Source: Verrucomicrobiota bacterium (GTDB taxonomy: Bacteria; Verrucomicrobiota; Verrucomicrobiia; Opitutales; Opitutaceae). Taken from it: 16,786 nt of DNA. The number at the start of each line of letters is the position of its first letter. Positions within the stretch are counted from its first letter, which is position 1. Below are positions 1-8,200 of the stretch, in pieces. The translations under genes were made by a program, and so were the position numbers. The notes below the pieces were generated by a model. The model did no database searches and was not told the DNA's origin. It saw only the letters and a list, made by a program, of their open reading frames with translations. Location of the stretch: the NCBI GenBank assembly GCA_023386835.1, contig JAEWIY010000135.1, forward strand, positions 1-16,786. Reading direction: 5' to 3'.

Positions 1-1
1 C

Positions 2-2467
2 ATCCACGTGGCCGACGCGCGGCTGAACGCCGGCGCCGGCGCGACTCGCGTCACCGTGCGCGGCGGGCCCGCGGCCTTTACGTTCTGGGCGCGAGACGTG
101 ACCGCCACGTTTCCGATTTATCTGCCACGCCTCGGTGTTGCCATTACGGCCGGGGACGATGCCCGCGACTACGCCGCCATTGCGGCCGAGCTCACGGCCC
201 GCGGCCTGCGGACCAAACAAACGGTCACGGAGAGCGCCGCCGAAACCGACTTTGAATCAGCCAGCGCGGTCACCCGGGACCAGCCCGCACCAACTTGGCT
301 CGGTCTGAGCCGTGATCATCGGCTGTTTGTTATTCGACCGGCCATTGCCCGCTCGGGTCAGGAACAGGAAGTCATCCGGATCGTGCGCGCCTCCACGGCG
401 GTGAAGCTGCCGGAGTGGCGTGACCGCGAGGCGGCTTACGGATTTCCCCTCGGCCGCGGGCAAGGTGCCGCAGTCAACCTGGTGCGTCGTCTCGAGGAAG
501 GCGTGTTGCCGATCCTGCACCAGCAGCACCTCGACGACGACGTGCAGTATTCCACCGTCACGTTTACGACGCTGGAGCGTTCACCGCTCCGGCCGGAAAA
601 CGTGCAGGGGACGCCTCACCTGGTGGCCGACCTGGAGAGTGCGGGACCGGTCCTCACACCGGAGCAGCGCGCGCGAGCGGAGCACCAGCGCGAGAACGAG
701 AAGCCGTCCGAGCAGGTGGTGCTGTATCGGCTGATGACGGTGAAGAACACCGGCGACGCTCCCCGTTATGCCTGGCTGAAGGCGCCGAAACCCGGCGCGT
801 CTTGGACCGACCGCGCGCCGTACGAGTACGATCCCACCACCGGGTTCTCCCGCTATTCCGACGACCGCGTCTTCAGCATCAGCCTGCTCGACGGGCAGCC
901 CTTCCCCCAGGAGGAAATGGCGATCCTCCTCCAGCCCGGGCAGAGCCTGCAGGTCGACTTCCGGCTGCCGCACGAACCGATCACCGCGGAAGCGGCACGC
1001 GCGCTGGCCGATCAGGATGCAACCACTCGGCATCACGAAGTTCGCGACTACTGGCGCGCCAAGCTGGCCAGCGCAGGGCGCTGGAAAGTGCCGGAGCCGC
1101 GCGTGGACGAAATGCTGCGCGCCGGACTTCTGCACCTCGACCTTGCCACCTACGGTCGCGATCCCGACGAGCCGTTGGCGCCGACGATCGGCGTGTATCC
1201 GCCTATCGGTACAGAAAGCGCCCCGATCATCCTGACATACGCCTCGGTGGGGTGGTACGAGCAGGCGCGACGTTGCCTGGACTACTTCGTCGGCAAACAG
1301 CGTCCGGACGGCTCGATCATGAATTTCAACGATTACATGATCGAGACCGGGGCCGCGTTGTGGGTGATGGGTGAATACAACCGGTACACTCCCGACCCCC
1401 AGTGGGCGCAGTCGGTGCTCCCCGCGGTCCGAAAGGCGACCCAGCACCTGCTCGAGTGGCGGGCGCGGAATCGCACGAACCCGGAGGAACCGGGTTACGG
1501 CATGATCGACGGCAAAGTCGCTGACCCTCGCGATCCCTACCGCCAATTCATGCTGAACGCGTACGGTTACGCCGGCCTGAGCCGCGCGGCCGAGTTGCTA
1601 CGCAGTATCCAGGCGCCTGAGGCGGATGCGTTGGCCCAGACGGCCCTCGAGTGGCGCGCGGACATCCAGGCGGCGTTGGAGGACGCGATGGCGCGCTCGC
1701 CGGTGGTGCCGTTGGGCGACGGCCGCTGGAGTCGCCCCGCCCCACCCTGGCCGGAAACCCTGGGCCTGCGCGCGCTCTACGCGACGGGTGAAAAACAGTT
1801 CACCCACGCCACGTTCACCGCGGCCGACAGCGCTCTCGGGCCGCTCCACCTGGTTTTCTGCGAGGTGCTCGATCCGAGTGAGGACGTGACCGAAGAGTTG
1901 CTGGAAGTGCATCATGAACTTCTCGCCTGGAAACACGTCGCTTTCAGCCAGCCGTACTACAGTCGTCACCCGTGGATTCACCTGCAGCGCGGCGAAACCA
2001 AGGCGTTTCTCGAGGGCTGGTACCACGCCTTCGCGGCGCTGGCGGACCGGGAGACCTACACCTTCTGGGAACACTTCTACCAAGTCAGCCCGCACAAGAC
2101 GCATGAGGAGGCCTGGTTCCTGATGGAGACACGCTGGATGTTGTATCTGGAGAGCGGAGACACGCTCAAGCTGCTGGCCGGAGTTCCGCGCGCCTGGCTG
2201 GCCGACGGGAAGCAGATCGCCGTCGAGCGCGGCGGCTCCCGCTTTGGTGAGCTCAGCTTCAATGTCACCTCTGCCGTCGGCAGCGGCCGCATCACCGGCG
2301 AACTTCGCTGTGACGGCGACCGGCGCCCCTCACGAGTGGAGTGGCGCATCCCGCACCCGGAGGCGGCGCGACCGCGGTCCGTTCGCGGCGGGACCTATGA
2401 CGCCGATCGTGAAGTCGTGGTGATCGAGCCGTTCGATGGCCACGCCGCGATTGAGTTGCAGTTCTGA
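2..2467 (+). CDS. Six-hairpin glycosidase-like protein, 5'-truncated by window edge
   Basis: The frame is open from the first bases of the window. A GTG at 8 is the first possible start, but the protein there already reads like the inside of a beta-rich domain, so the true start is probably upstream. Numbered from the GTG, residues 1-340 look like beta-sandwich sequence. Residues about 350-720 are helix-rich and resemble an (alpha/alpha)6 barrel: GLLHLDLATYGRD at 373-385, PTIGVYPPIGTESAPIILTY at 392-411, and a run with QRPDGSIMNFNDYMIETG at 431-448. Residues about 725-819 form a C-terminal beta-sandwich, as in GH65/GH95-type enzymes. Family knowledge: such folds usually cleave or bind glycans. 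I cannot assign a CAZy family, substrate or catalytic acid. No signal peptide can be judged because the N-terminus is missing. The next gene starts 182 bp downstream, so an operon is uncertain. Confidence 0.72.
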   Translation: MHVADARLNAGAGATRVTVRGGPAAFTFWARDVTATFPIYLPRLGVAITAGDDARDYAAIAAELTARGLRTKQTVTESAAETDFESASAVTRDQPAPTWLGLSRDHRLFVIRPAIARSGQEQEVIRIVRASTAVKLPEWRDREAAYGFPLGRGQGAAVNLVRRLEEGVLPILHQQHLDDDVQYSTVTFTTLERSPLRPENVQGTPHLVADLESAGPVLTPEQRARAEHQRENEKPSEQVVLYRLMTVKNTGDAPRYAWLKAPKPGASWTDRAPYEYDPTTGFSRYSDDRVFSISLLDGQPFPQEEMAILLQPGQSLQVDFRLPHEPITAEAARALADQDATTRHHEVRDYWRAKLASAGRWKVPEPRVDEMLRAGLLHLDLATYGRDPDEPLAPTIGVYPPIGTESAPIILTYASVGWYEQARRCLDYFVGKQRPDGSIMNFNDYMIETGAALWVMGEYNRYTPDPQWAQSVLPAVRKATQHLLEWRARNRTNPEEPGYGMIDGKVADPRDPYRQFMLNAYGYAGLSRAAELLRSIQAPEADALAQTALEWRADIQAALEDAMARSPVVPLGDGRWSRPAPPWPETLGLRALYATGEKQFTHATFTAADSALGPLHLVFCEVLDPSEDVTEELLEVHHELLAWKHVAFSQPYYSRHPWIHLQRGETKAFLEGWYHAFAALADRETYTFWEHFYQVSPHKTHEEAWFLMETRWMLYLESGDTLKLLAGVPRAWLADGKQIAVERGGSRFGELSFNVTSAVGSGRITGELRCDGDRRPSRVEWRIPHPEAARPRSVRGGTYDADREVVVIEPFDGHAAIELQF

Positions 2468-2633
2468 GCGGCCGGTCGAGGCACGTGGTGGCTTGCAGTC
2501 TTTGTTACGGCTGAACGGAAACTCGGCTCGGACACGCAGTTCATTTTCATCCAACCCGCCCATTCAGGCGCGAACGCGGCATCGTTTGCCCCGCTTCGCC
2601 CAATGTTATCCCAATTGCGGAGGCAAAATCTGG

Positions 2634-2648
2634 ATGTCCGCACTTTGA
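2634..2648 (+). other. Possible four-codon leader minicistron ahead of the chemotaxis gene
   Basis: A GGAGG at 2619-2623 is too far (26 nt) from the ATG at 2650 to serve it. It lies 10 nt before an ATG at 2634 that encodes Met-Ser-Ala-Leu and then TGA (2646-2648). One base separates that TGA from the ATG at 2650. The arrangement would allow a ribosome loaded at the minicistron to reinitiate on the chemotaxis gene. This is an inference from spacing alone and could be chance. Confidence 0.2.
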
Positions 2649-2649
2649 A

Positions 2650-4272
2650 ATGAAGCGGGGTTACGACCAGCCGATCACTGGCCCTATGAATTTTTTTCAA
2701 AAGTGGTCGCTGCGTTCTCGCATCCTCGCCGCCGCCACGGCGGCCTTTGCCATCACGGGGCTTTGCGCGATCCAGCTGCATCAAAACCTCGCGGCACTCG
2801 TGCAGAACCAGCAATGGGTGACTCACACGATCCGCGTCGTTTCGAACCTGAAGGCGATTCAGAGTGCGCTCGTTGACATTGAGACCGGCAGCCGGGGCTT
2901 CGCCGTCGGTGGTGACGACCAATTCCTCGAGCCTTACGAGACCGGCGTGAATGAGTTTTCCCGATTGTTGGCGGAAACGAAGTCGTTGGTCGCCGACAAC
3001 CCGGAGCAAGTCGGGCGCCTGACCCGCCTCGGAGACGCGCAACGAGCGTGGTTGGACGAAGTGGTCAAGGCCGAGATCCAGGCGCGGCGGGACGTGCTTT
3101 CGGGCGACCTGACGTTTGCTTCCTTCAGCGCCAACTTCAACCGGGCGGAAGGCAAAGACGACATGGATGCGATGCGCGCCCTCGTCGCGGAAATGGTCCG
3201 GATCGAAGAGGAATTGATGGGGCGTCGTGACCGCGATTACATCGCCACCGTCAAGGCTTCGCAGCTCTGGGCCTCCTGGGGGTTGTCGATCTCGATCGCG
3301 GTCGGCTTCGCCTTGCTCGGCGCCGTGGTGATCGGCGCGGCCCGGTCACTCGTCCGCATCTCTGATTCGCTGAACGACGGATCCAATCAGGTCGCGGCGG
3401 CGGCCAGCCAAGTCGCTTCCTCGAGCCAGCAACTGGCGCAGGGGGCCAGCGAACAGGCCGCTTCAATCGAGGAGACGAGCGCCAGCCTCGAAGAGACATC
3501 CGGCATGACGCGTCAAAGCGCGCAGAGCGCCCAGACGGCCAAGGAACTTGCCACCCAGGCCAGTCACGCCGCGCAGAGCGGCGCCGACGACGTTCGTTCG
3601 ATGAACAGCGCGATGACGGAAATCAGCGACGCCTCGCGCGAGATGGTCAGCATCATCAAGACGATCGACGAAATTGCGTTTCAGACGAACATCCTGGCCC
3701 TCAATGCCGCCGTGGAAGCGGCTCGCGCAGGAGGAGCCGGAGCCGGGTTTGCCGTGGTGGCGGAGGAGGTGCGCGCGCTCGCACAGCGCAGCGCCGAAGC
3801 TGCCCGCGAAATCACCGGCCGCATTGAAGTCTCCACGCAACGCACCGCCAAGGGCGTCGGCATCAGCGAGAAGCTGGGGCAAAGCTTTCAGCTGATCGTG
3901 GACGCGTGCGCAAAAGTGGATCAGCTCGTGGCGGAAATCGCCACGTCCTCCCGTGAGCAGCGCAGCGGGATTGAACAGATCGGCGGGATGATGACCCGGA
4001 TCGACAAGATCACGCAGGGCAACGCCGCCCAGGCCGAGGAGAGTGCCAGTGCCGCGGAGGAACTCAACGCCCAGTCGGCGGTGCTGAAGGAAACGCTCGG
4101 GGAACTGCTCGCCATGGCCGGCCGGCGCCGCGCGGACGATCCGGCCGCTCGCATCGCCTCTGCCTCTGTGATCGCTGCACCGCCCTCGGTTGCTCCCCTC
4201 CGGCGCCTTCCGGAAGGTCAGCCGCGGCGAGAAGGCGTCCAGCCCAAGGAACTGGCTCAGTTTACGAGCTAG
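2650..4272 (+). CDS. Methyl-accepting chemotaxis protein with CHASE3-like sensor, HAMP-less
   Basis: An inner-membrane chemoreceptor that would signal to CheA/CheW. Residues 20-43 are a first membrane segment. Residues about 45-190 resemble a CHASE3 sensor, with the typical DIETGSRGFAVGGDDQFLEPYE stretch at 76-97. Residues 207-232 are a second membrane segment. The cytoplasmic helical domain follows almost at once, and no HAMP is apparent. The conserved hairpin tip (EIAFQTNILALNAAVEAARA) is at 341-360, followed by GAGFAVVAEEVRALAQRSAEAAREI. Glu/Gln pairs suited to methylation occur near 263-283 (EQAASIEETSASLEET) and 462-472. The C-terminus ends LAQFTS, without an NWETF-type tether for CheR/CheB. 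An in-frame ATG at 2686 (MNFFQKWSLRSR) gives a more usual receptor N-terminus and is a good alternative start; neither ATG has a close Shine-Dalgarno. No other chemotaxis gene is in the window, so it is an orphan here and its ligand is unknown. Confidence 0.93.
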   Translation: MKRGYDQPITGPMNFFQKWSLRSRILAAATAAFAITGLCAIQLHQNLAALVQNQQWVTHTIRVVSNLKAIQSALVDIETGSRGFAVGGDDQFLEPYETGVNEFSRLLAETKSLVADNPEQVGRLTRLGDAQRAWLDEVVKAEIQARRDVLSGDLTFASFSANFNRAEGKDDMDAMRALVAEMVRIEEELMGRRDRDYIATVKASQLWASWGLSISIAVGFALLGAVVIGAARSLVRISDSLNDGSNQVAAAASQVASSSQQLAQGASEQAASIEETSASLEETSGMTRQSAQSAQTAKELATQASHAAQSGADDVRSMNSAMTEISDASREMVSIIKTIDEIAFQTNILALNAAVEAARAGGAGAGFAVVAEEVRALAQRSAEAAREITGRIEVSTQRTAKGVGISEKLGQSFQLIVDACAKVDQLVAEIATSSREQRSGIEQIGGMMTRIDKITQGNAAQAEESASAAEELNAQSAVLKETLGELLAMAGRRRADDPAARIASASVIAAPPSVAPLRRLPEGQPRREGVQPKELAQFTS

Positions 4273-4330
4273 CCTCTCTGCGCAGTTTCGGCGGGCACCT
4301 CGTCAGCGGTCACCTTCCACCTGCCTTGCA

Positions 4331-4358
4331 CCTGCTCCGATAGTGCAGCCGGAGCAGG
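4331..4358. terminator. Hairpin between convergent genes, possible bidirectional terminator
   Basis: CCTGCTCCG (4331-4339) and CGGAGCAGG (4350-4358) form a perfect 9-bp stem with a 10-nt loop. It sits between the stop of the chemotaxis gene (4272) and the stop of the minus-strand DUF3455 gene (4374), where a shared terminator would be expected. Neither strand has a clear T-tract after the stem, which lowers confidence in factor-independent termination. Confidence 0.4.
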
Positions 4359-4373
4359 CCCGACCTTGGCGGG

Positions 4374-4925
4374 TCACCGATTGGACCGGTAGAAAACGTA
4401 TTCCGCGGTGTAGGGCACGCGGATCTGCTCGCCCACCGCGGCCGGAGGCGTGCGGGGGGCCAACCCGCCGCTGGTACCGACTCTCTGGATAAAGGTGGTG
4501 CCGCGGAGAATGCCGGCACCTTCTGTGCGCGCCGCGTCGAGCCGTAGCCACGGAATCGCGGTCGGGTCCACCGTCACCGGCGGTACCATGCGCCTCGCGA
4601 CGACCCGGCTGCAACGCGAGCTTCCCTCCGCGCGCCGGGTGGATCCGGCCAAGGCGTAATGGCTGGCCACGATCCCGCCCTCATCTTCAAAAAGGACCTC
4701 TTCCGGCGCGGTGGTCGCCCATGCCAGCCTCGCCGGATCATCGGGCGATGGTATGGCCGTGTAGATTTGCACCCCTTCGGCAAACGCGCGGAACGAAATA
4801 CGATGGCCCGCAGGCACCCGCAGCTCGCTGGGCACCCAAGGTAACCGCAGGGCGCGGGCCTCCGCGGGGAGAACGACGGCCACCGTGATCAGGGTGGCGA
4901 GCAGAACAGGAACGAGGTTTTTCAT
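4374..4925 (-). CDS. Secreted DUF3455 family protein
   Basis: A 183-residue protein of unknown biochemical function. The chosen start (ATG at 4925) gives a clean Sec signal peptide, MKNLVPVLLATLITVAVVLPAEA, with likely cleavage after AEA. A GTG at 4952 would add nine residues before it and is less likely. The mature part shows DUF3455 hallmarks: VPAGHRISFRAFAEGVQIYT near 37-56, a central IPWLRLDA at 124-131, GTTFIQRVGTSGGLAP at 142-157, and a terminal VPYTAEYVFYR at 170-180. Length and ending agree with the family, whose members occur in proteobacteria, verrucomicrobia and some fungi. Only one cysteine remains after cleavage, so no internal disulfide is expected. It is convergent with the chemotaxis gene and divergent from the receptor gene. 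No functional link to either is evident. Confidence 0.8.
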   Translation of the reverse strand: MKNLVPVLLATLITVAVVLPAEARALRLPWVPSELRVPAGHRISFRAFAEGVQIYTAIPSPDDPARLAWATTAPEEVLFEDEGGIVASHYALAGSTRRAEGSSRCSRVVARRMVPPVTVDPTAIPWLRLDAARTEGAGILRGTTFIQRVGTSGGLAPRTPPAAVGEQIRVPYTAEYVFYRSNR

Positions 4926-5265
4926 GACAACGGGTTCGATGGGAGTGGTCACCTGAGCAGGTCGGCACCGGCCGAACCCGCGGCGGGCGCCATCGCTGCC
5001 GAGGGATCACGGCTCGTGACCGCGGACGGCAGCTGCGCCCCACTCAAAAACGAGAATCGCGGCCCAAACGGGCCAACCTCCCGGCCGGCGCCGGGTGCGT
5101 TGCGCCAGGCCTTCAACCCTGCCCGGAAGGCGCAGCGTGCCCGTCAATTTCACCGGAGTGAATAACGGGCGCATTGCCGGTGTTTTGCCGCACGGTAGCT
5201 ACGCCAAATCGGTCCCCACCCCGGGATTCACCCGGTTCAGGGTCCGACGTTCTTCACCTGACACT
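4926..5265. promoter_or_regulatory. Divergent intergenic region with clustered inverted repeats
   Basis: These 340 bp separate the minus-strand DUF3455 gene from the plus-strand receptor gene and should hold both promoters. I see no convincing -35/-10 pair on either strand. Short perfect inverted repeats are frequent: TCGGC/GCCGA at 4962-4975, TCACG-GCT-CGTGA at 5007-5019, GGCCC/GGGCC at 5061-5074, CCCGGC/GCCGGG at 5080-5095, CACCGG/CCGGTG at 5151-5182, and CCGGG/CCCGG at 5221-5235, about 30 nt before the receptor ATG. The 5007-5019 element is the most operator-like because it is not pure GC. An open frame runs through the right half from a GTG at 5095, but its translation looks non-coding. 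Confidence 0.4.
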
Positions 5266-8200
5266 ATGACTACCCCTCAAGGTATGCTTCAGCGATACCC
5301 TGCCAGGATCGCTGCGCCACGCCGGACCCTCGGCCGACTCCCGGTCGCGCTCCTCCTGCTCGCGGGCTCCTCCTGGGCCCATGCCCAGGCCGTCCGCTCC
5401 AATGACGACGACTCCCCGGACGACACGTCCGACACGGTCGTCCTTTCCCCATTCGAGGTCACGAGCGATCGTGACGTCGGTTACCAAGCCGTGGATACAC
5501 TCGCCGGCACCCGCATCCGCACGAACCTGGCGGACGTCGGTTCGGCGATCTCCGTGGTCACGAAGGAGTTTCTCCAAGACTTGGGCGCCACCAACAACGA
5601 AACGCTCCTGGCCTACACGGTGAACACCGAGGTCAGCGGACCGCGCGGCAACTTCTCCGGCGCCGCCACCGGCCCGACCGAGGCCGACGAGAGCGCGACG
5701 TTCGGCAATCCGAATGCGGCGAACCGTGTCCGCGGTCTCACCTCCGCGGACAACACCCGCAACTTCTTCCTCAGCTCGGTCGCGTGGGATGGCTACAATG
5801 TCAGCCGCGTCGACCTGCAACGCGGACCGAACGCCATTCTGTTCGGCCTCGGCAGCCCCGCCGGTGTGATCAACGGCACGACCGACTCCGCCGCCTTCAC
5901 CGGCAATCGCGGTGAACTTGGATTGCGCTTTGACCAGTTTGATTCCTTCCGCGCGCACCTGAACTACAACCACGTCCTGCTGCCGAACGAACTGGCCGTC
6001 CGTGTGGCCGGATTGCGCGACAACAAGAAATTCCGGCAGGATCCGGCGTTCGAGGACAATCACCGCGAGTACATCGCGCTCTCCTACCGGCCGCGCCAGC
6101 TGAACTCACGCGACACGCTCTTCCAGGTCTCGGGCAACTTCGAAAACGTGAAGATCCGGAGCAACCGGCCGCGTACGACCACGCCGAACGACTTCATCAC
6201 GCCGTTCTTCGTCCCGAAGGAACAGGGCGGCCAGGGCGGACAGACGGTCAACCGCCTGACCTACGACACCCGGACGACGGTGGGCGGACAGCCGAATCCC
6301 AACTTCAACCAGAACACCTGGCTCACGTCCGACTTTGGCGTCGGCGGCCCGATGTACATCTTCAACTCGGCCGGCGGTCAGCCGCACTGGCGAGTGGGCC
6401 AACTGGTCACGGAAGGCGCGCTTAATGCCGCCGGCGTGGTCCAGAACCCGACGGCGACCGTCGCCACCCCGACGACGTTGATCTGGGGTGCCGCCTTCAA
6501 CCCGCTCTTGATCGAGGCGTTTCCCACGCATGCGACGGAAGAAGGTTTCCCGTACTCCAACCTCGGCGCCTACCGGCAGATCGGGCTGAGCGATCCGTCG
6601 ATCTTCGACTTCTACAACAAGCTGCTCGACGGCCCGAACAAGCGCGAGTGGCTGGACGCCGACATTGCGGAGCTGATGGTGGAAAACACCTTCTTCCAAA
6701 ACCGGCTCGGTTACTCGGTCGCCTTCTTCCGGGAGGATGCTGACCGCGGCCAGACCTCGATCCTCGGCGGCGCTCATCGCATCAAGATCGACGTCAACGA
6801 AGTCGACATGGAAGGACGCCCGAATCCGAACGTCGGCCGCGCCTACGTTGACGAGCCGGTGTTCGGCGGCACGACCGTGGAACAGTCCGAGCGTGAGGCG
6901 CTGCGCGCCCAGGTTTTCGGCATGTACGACTTCAGTGAGCGCGGTTCGGGCTGGCTGAGCCGGATGGTCGGCCGCCAGTCGATCAACGCCCTGTATCAAA
7001 GCGACGAAGACACGCGCGAACGCCGCAGCCTGCAGGTCCGCGCCATGGCTCCGGACTATGCCAACTACGGCGCGCTCACCGGCGTCGCCCGCACGAACTG
7101 GCGCTTCACCCCGCGGTATTACCTCAGCAATGACCTGCGCGGTCGCTCGCTCGATTCCGGCCTGAACCTCTCGAACGTCGCCGACTACATCATCCCGGAC
7201 GGCGGCAAACATGAGATCCGGTATTTCGATACGACGTGGAACGCGCCGGCCGGCGTCACCCCGGGCCAGCCCTGGACCCCGCCGCTGCACGTGCCGGTCA
7301 ACAACTCGCCGTACCTCACGCAGTCGCAGAATCCCGAGAACTACGTCGGCTGGACGACCGGCGTCTTCACCCTCGTCGATCCGCTCGACGGCACGCAGGA
7401 GAGCCGCGACTACGCCACCCGCGTCGCCTCGATGAACCGCTTCGAGGTCGATTCGCTGGTCGCCGTTTACCAGGGCTTCTTCCTGAACAACGCCCTCGTG
7501 GCGACCTACGGATGGCGTGAGGACAAATACAAGACGACCTCCATCGAGGCGCCCTTCCGCATCGGGCCCGCCGGCATCCCCAGCCTCGACGAAGGCGCGG
7601 ATACCAGGCCGGAGGTCTTTTCGCTCTCCAGCCCGAACGCCTTCCGGAAGGAGGATCTGACGCACACGACGAACTGGAGTGTGGTGACCCACCTCAACCG
7701 GTTGCTCGGCGAGCGCGACTTCCTGCCGCTCAACGTCTCGTTCAGCTACAACCGCGGCGAGGCCTTCGCGCCCGTCGCCGGCCGTCTCGACGGCTTCGGC
7801 CACGAGCTGCCGACGCCGGCCGGCAAAACCGAGGACCTGGGCGTGTTGCTCACGACGAAGGACAATCGCTTCTCGCTCCGGCTGACGAAGTACAAGACCG
7901 AGATCGCCCTCGCCAGCTCACCGGCGAACATCGACTCGCAGATGTTCATCCTCGAGCAGGCGATCTCGTTCCCGGCCCGCACGCTCGCGATCATCAACTC
8001 GCTGTCCGGCACGGCGCGCGAGAACCTGCTCAACACCTACACGGCGGCACCGAGCGACATCCCGTCCACCTGGACCGGCACGCAACCGGAATACTTCCGC
8101 GACGTGGTCATGCCGGCGTACACGAACTTCCTCAATGAACTGGACACCCGGTTCAACGACTTCGTGAACTACTGGACGCGCACGGGACGCCTCGTGCCGA

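Noticed and set aside
2474..2495. Sigma-54-like GGCACG...TTGCA upstream of the chemotaxis gene
   Set aside because: The spacing between the GG and GC elements is 13 rather than the required 10, so it does not fit the sigma-54 consensus.
2691..2697. Run of seven T residues near the chemotaxis start, considered as a phase-variation tract
   Set aside because: Seven bases is short for slippage-based switching, and it encodes the natural Asn-Phe-Phe-Gln of the second start. No other evidence of phase variation.
2395..3042. Minus-strand open frame bridging the end of the six-hairpin gene and the chemotaxis gene
   Set aside because: It overlaps two real genes and the intergenic region, with no recognisable domain or ribosome site. 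The chemotaxis protein on the other strand is certain.
5095..5265. N-terminal extension of the receptor back to GTG 5095
   Set aside because: The extra 57 residues precede an evident signal peptide and look like translated regulatory DNA, so a start at 5266 or 5284 is far more likely.
6106..7803. Long minus-strand open frame (565 codons) opposite the receptor gene
   Set aside because: It lies wholly antisense to a well-recognised receptor. Its translation is rich in Arg, Val and Glu with no domain signature, as expected for the shadow frame of high-GC coding DNA.
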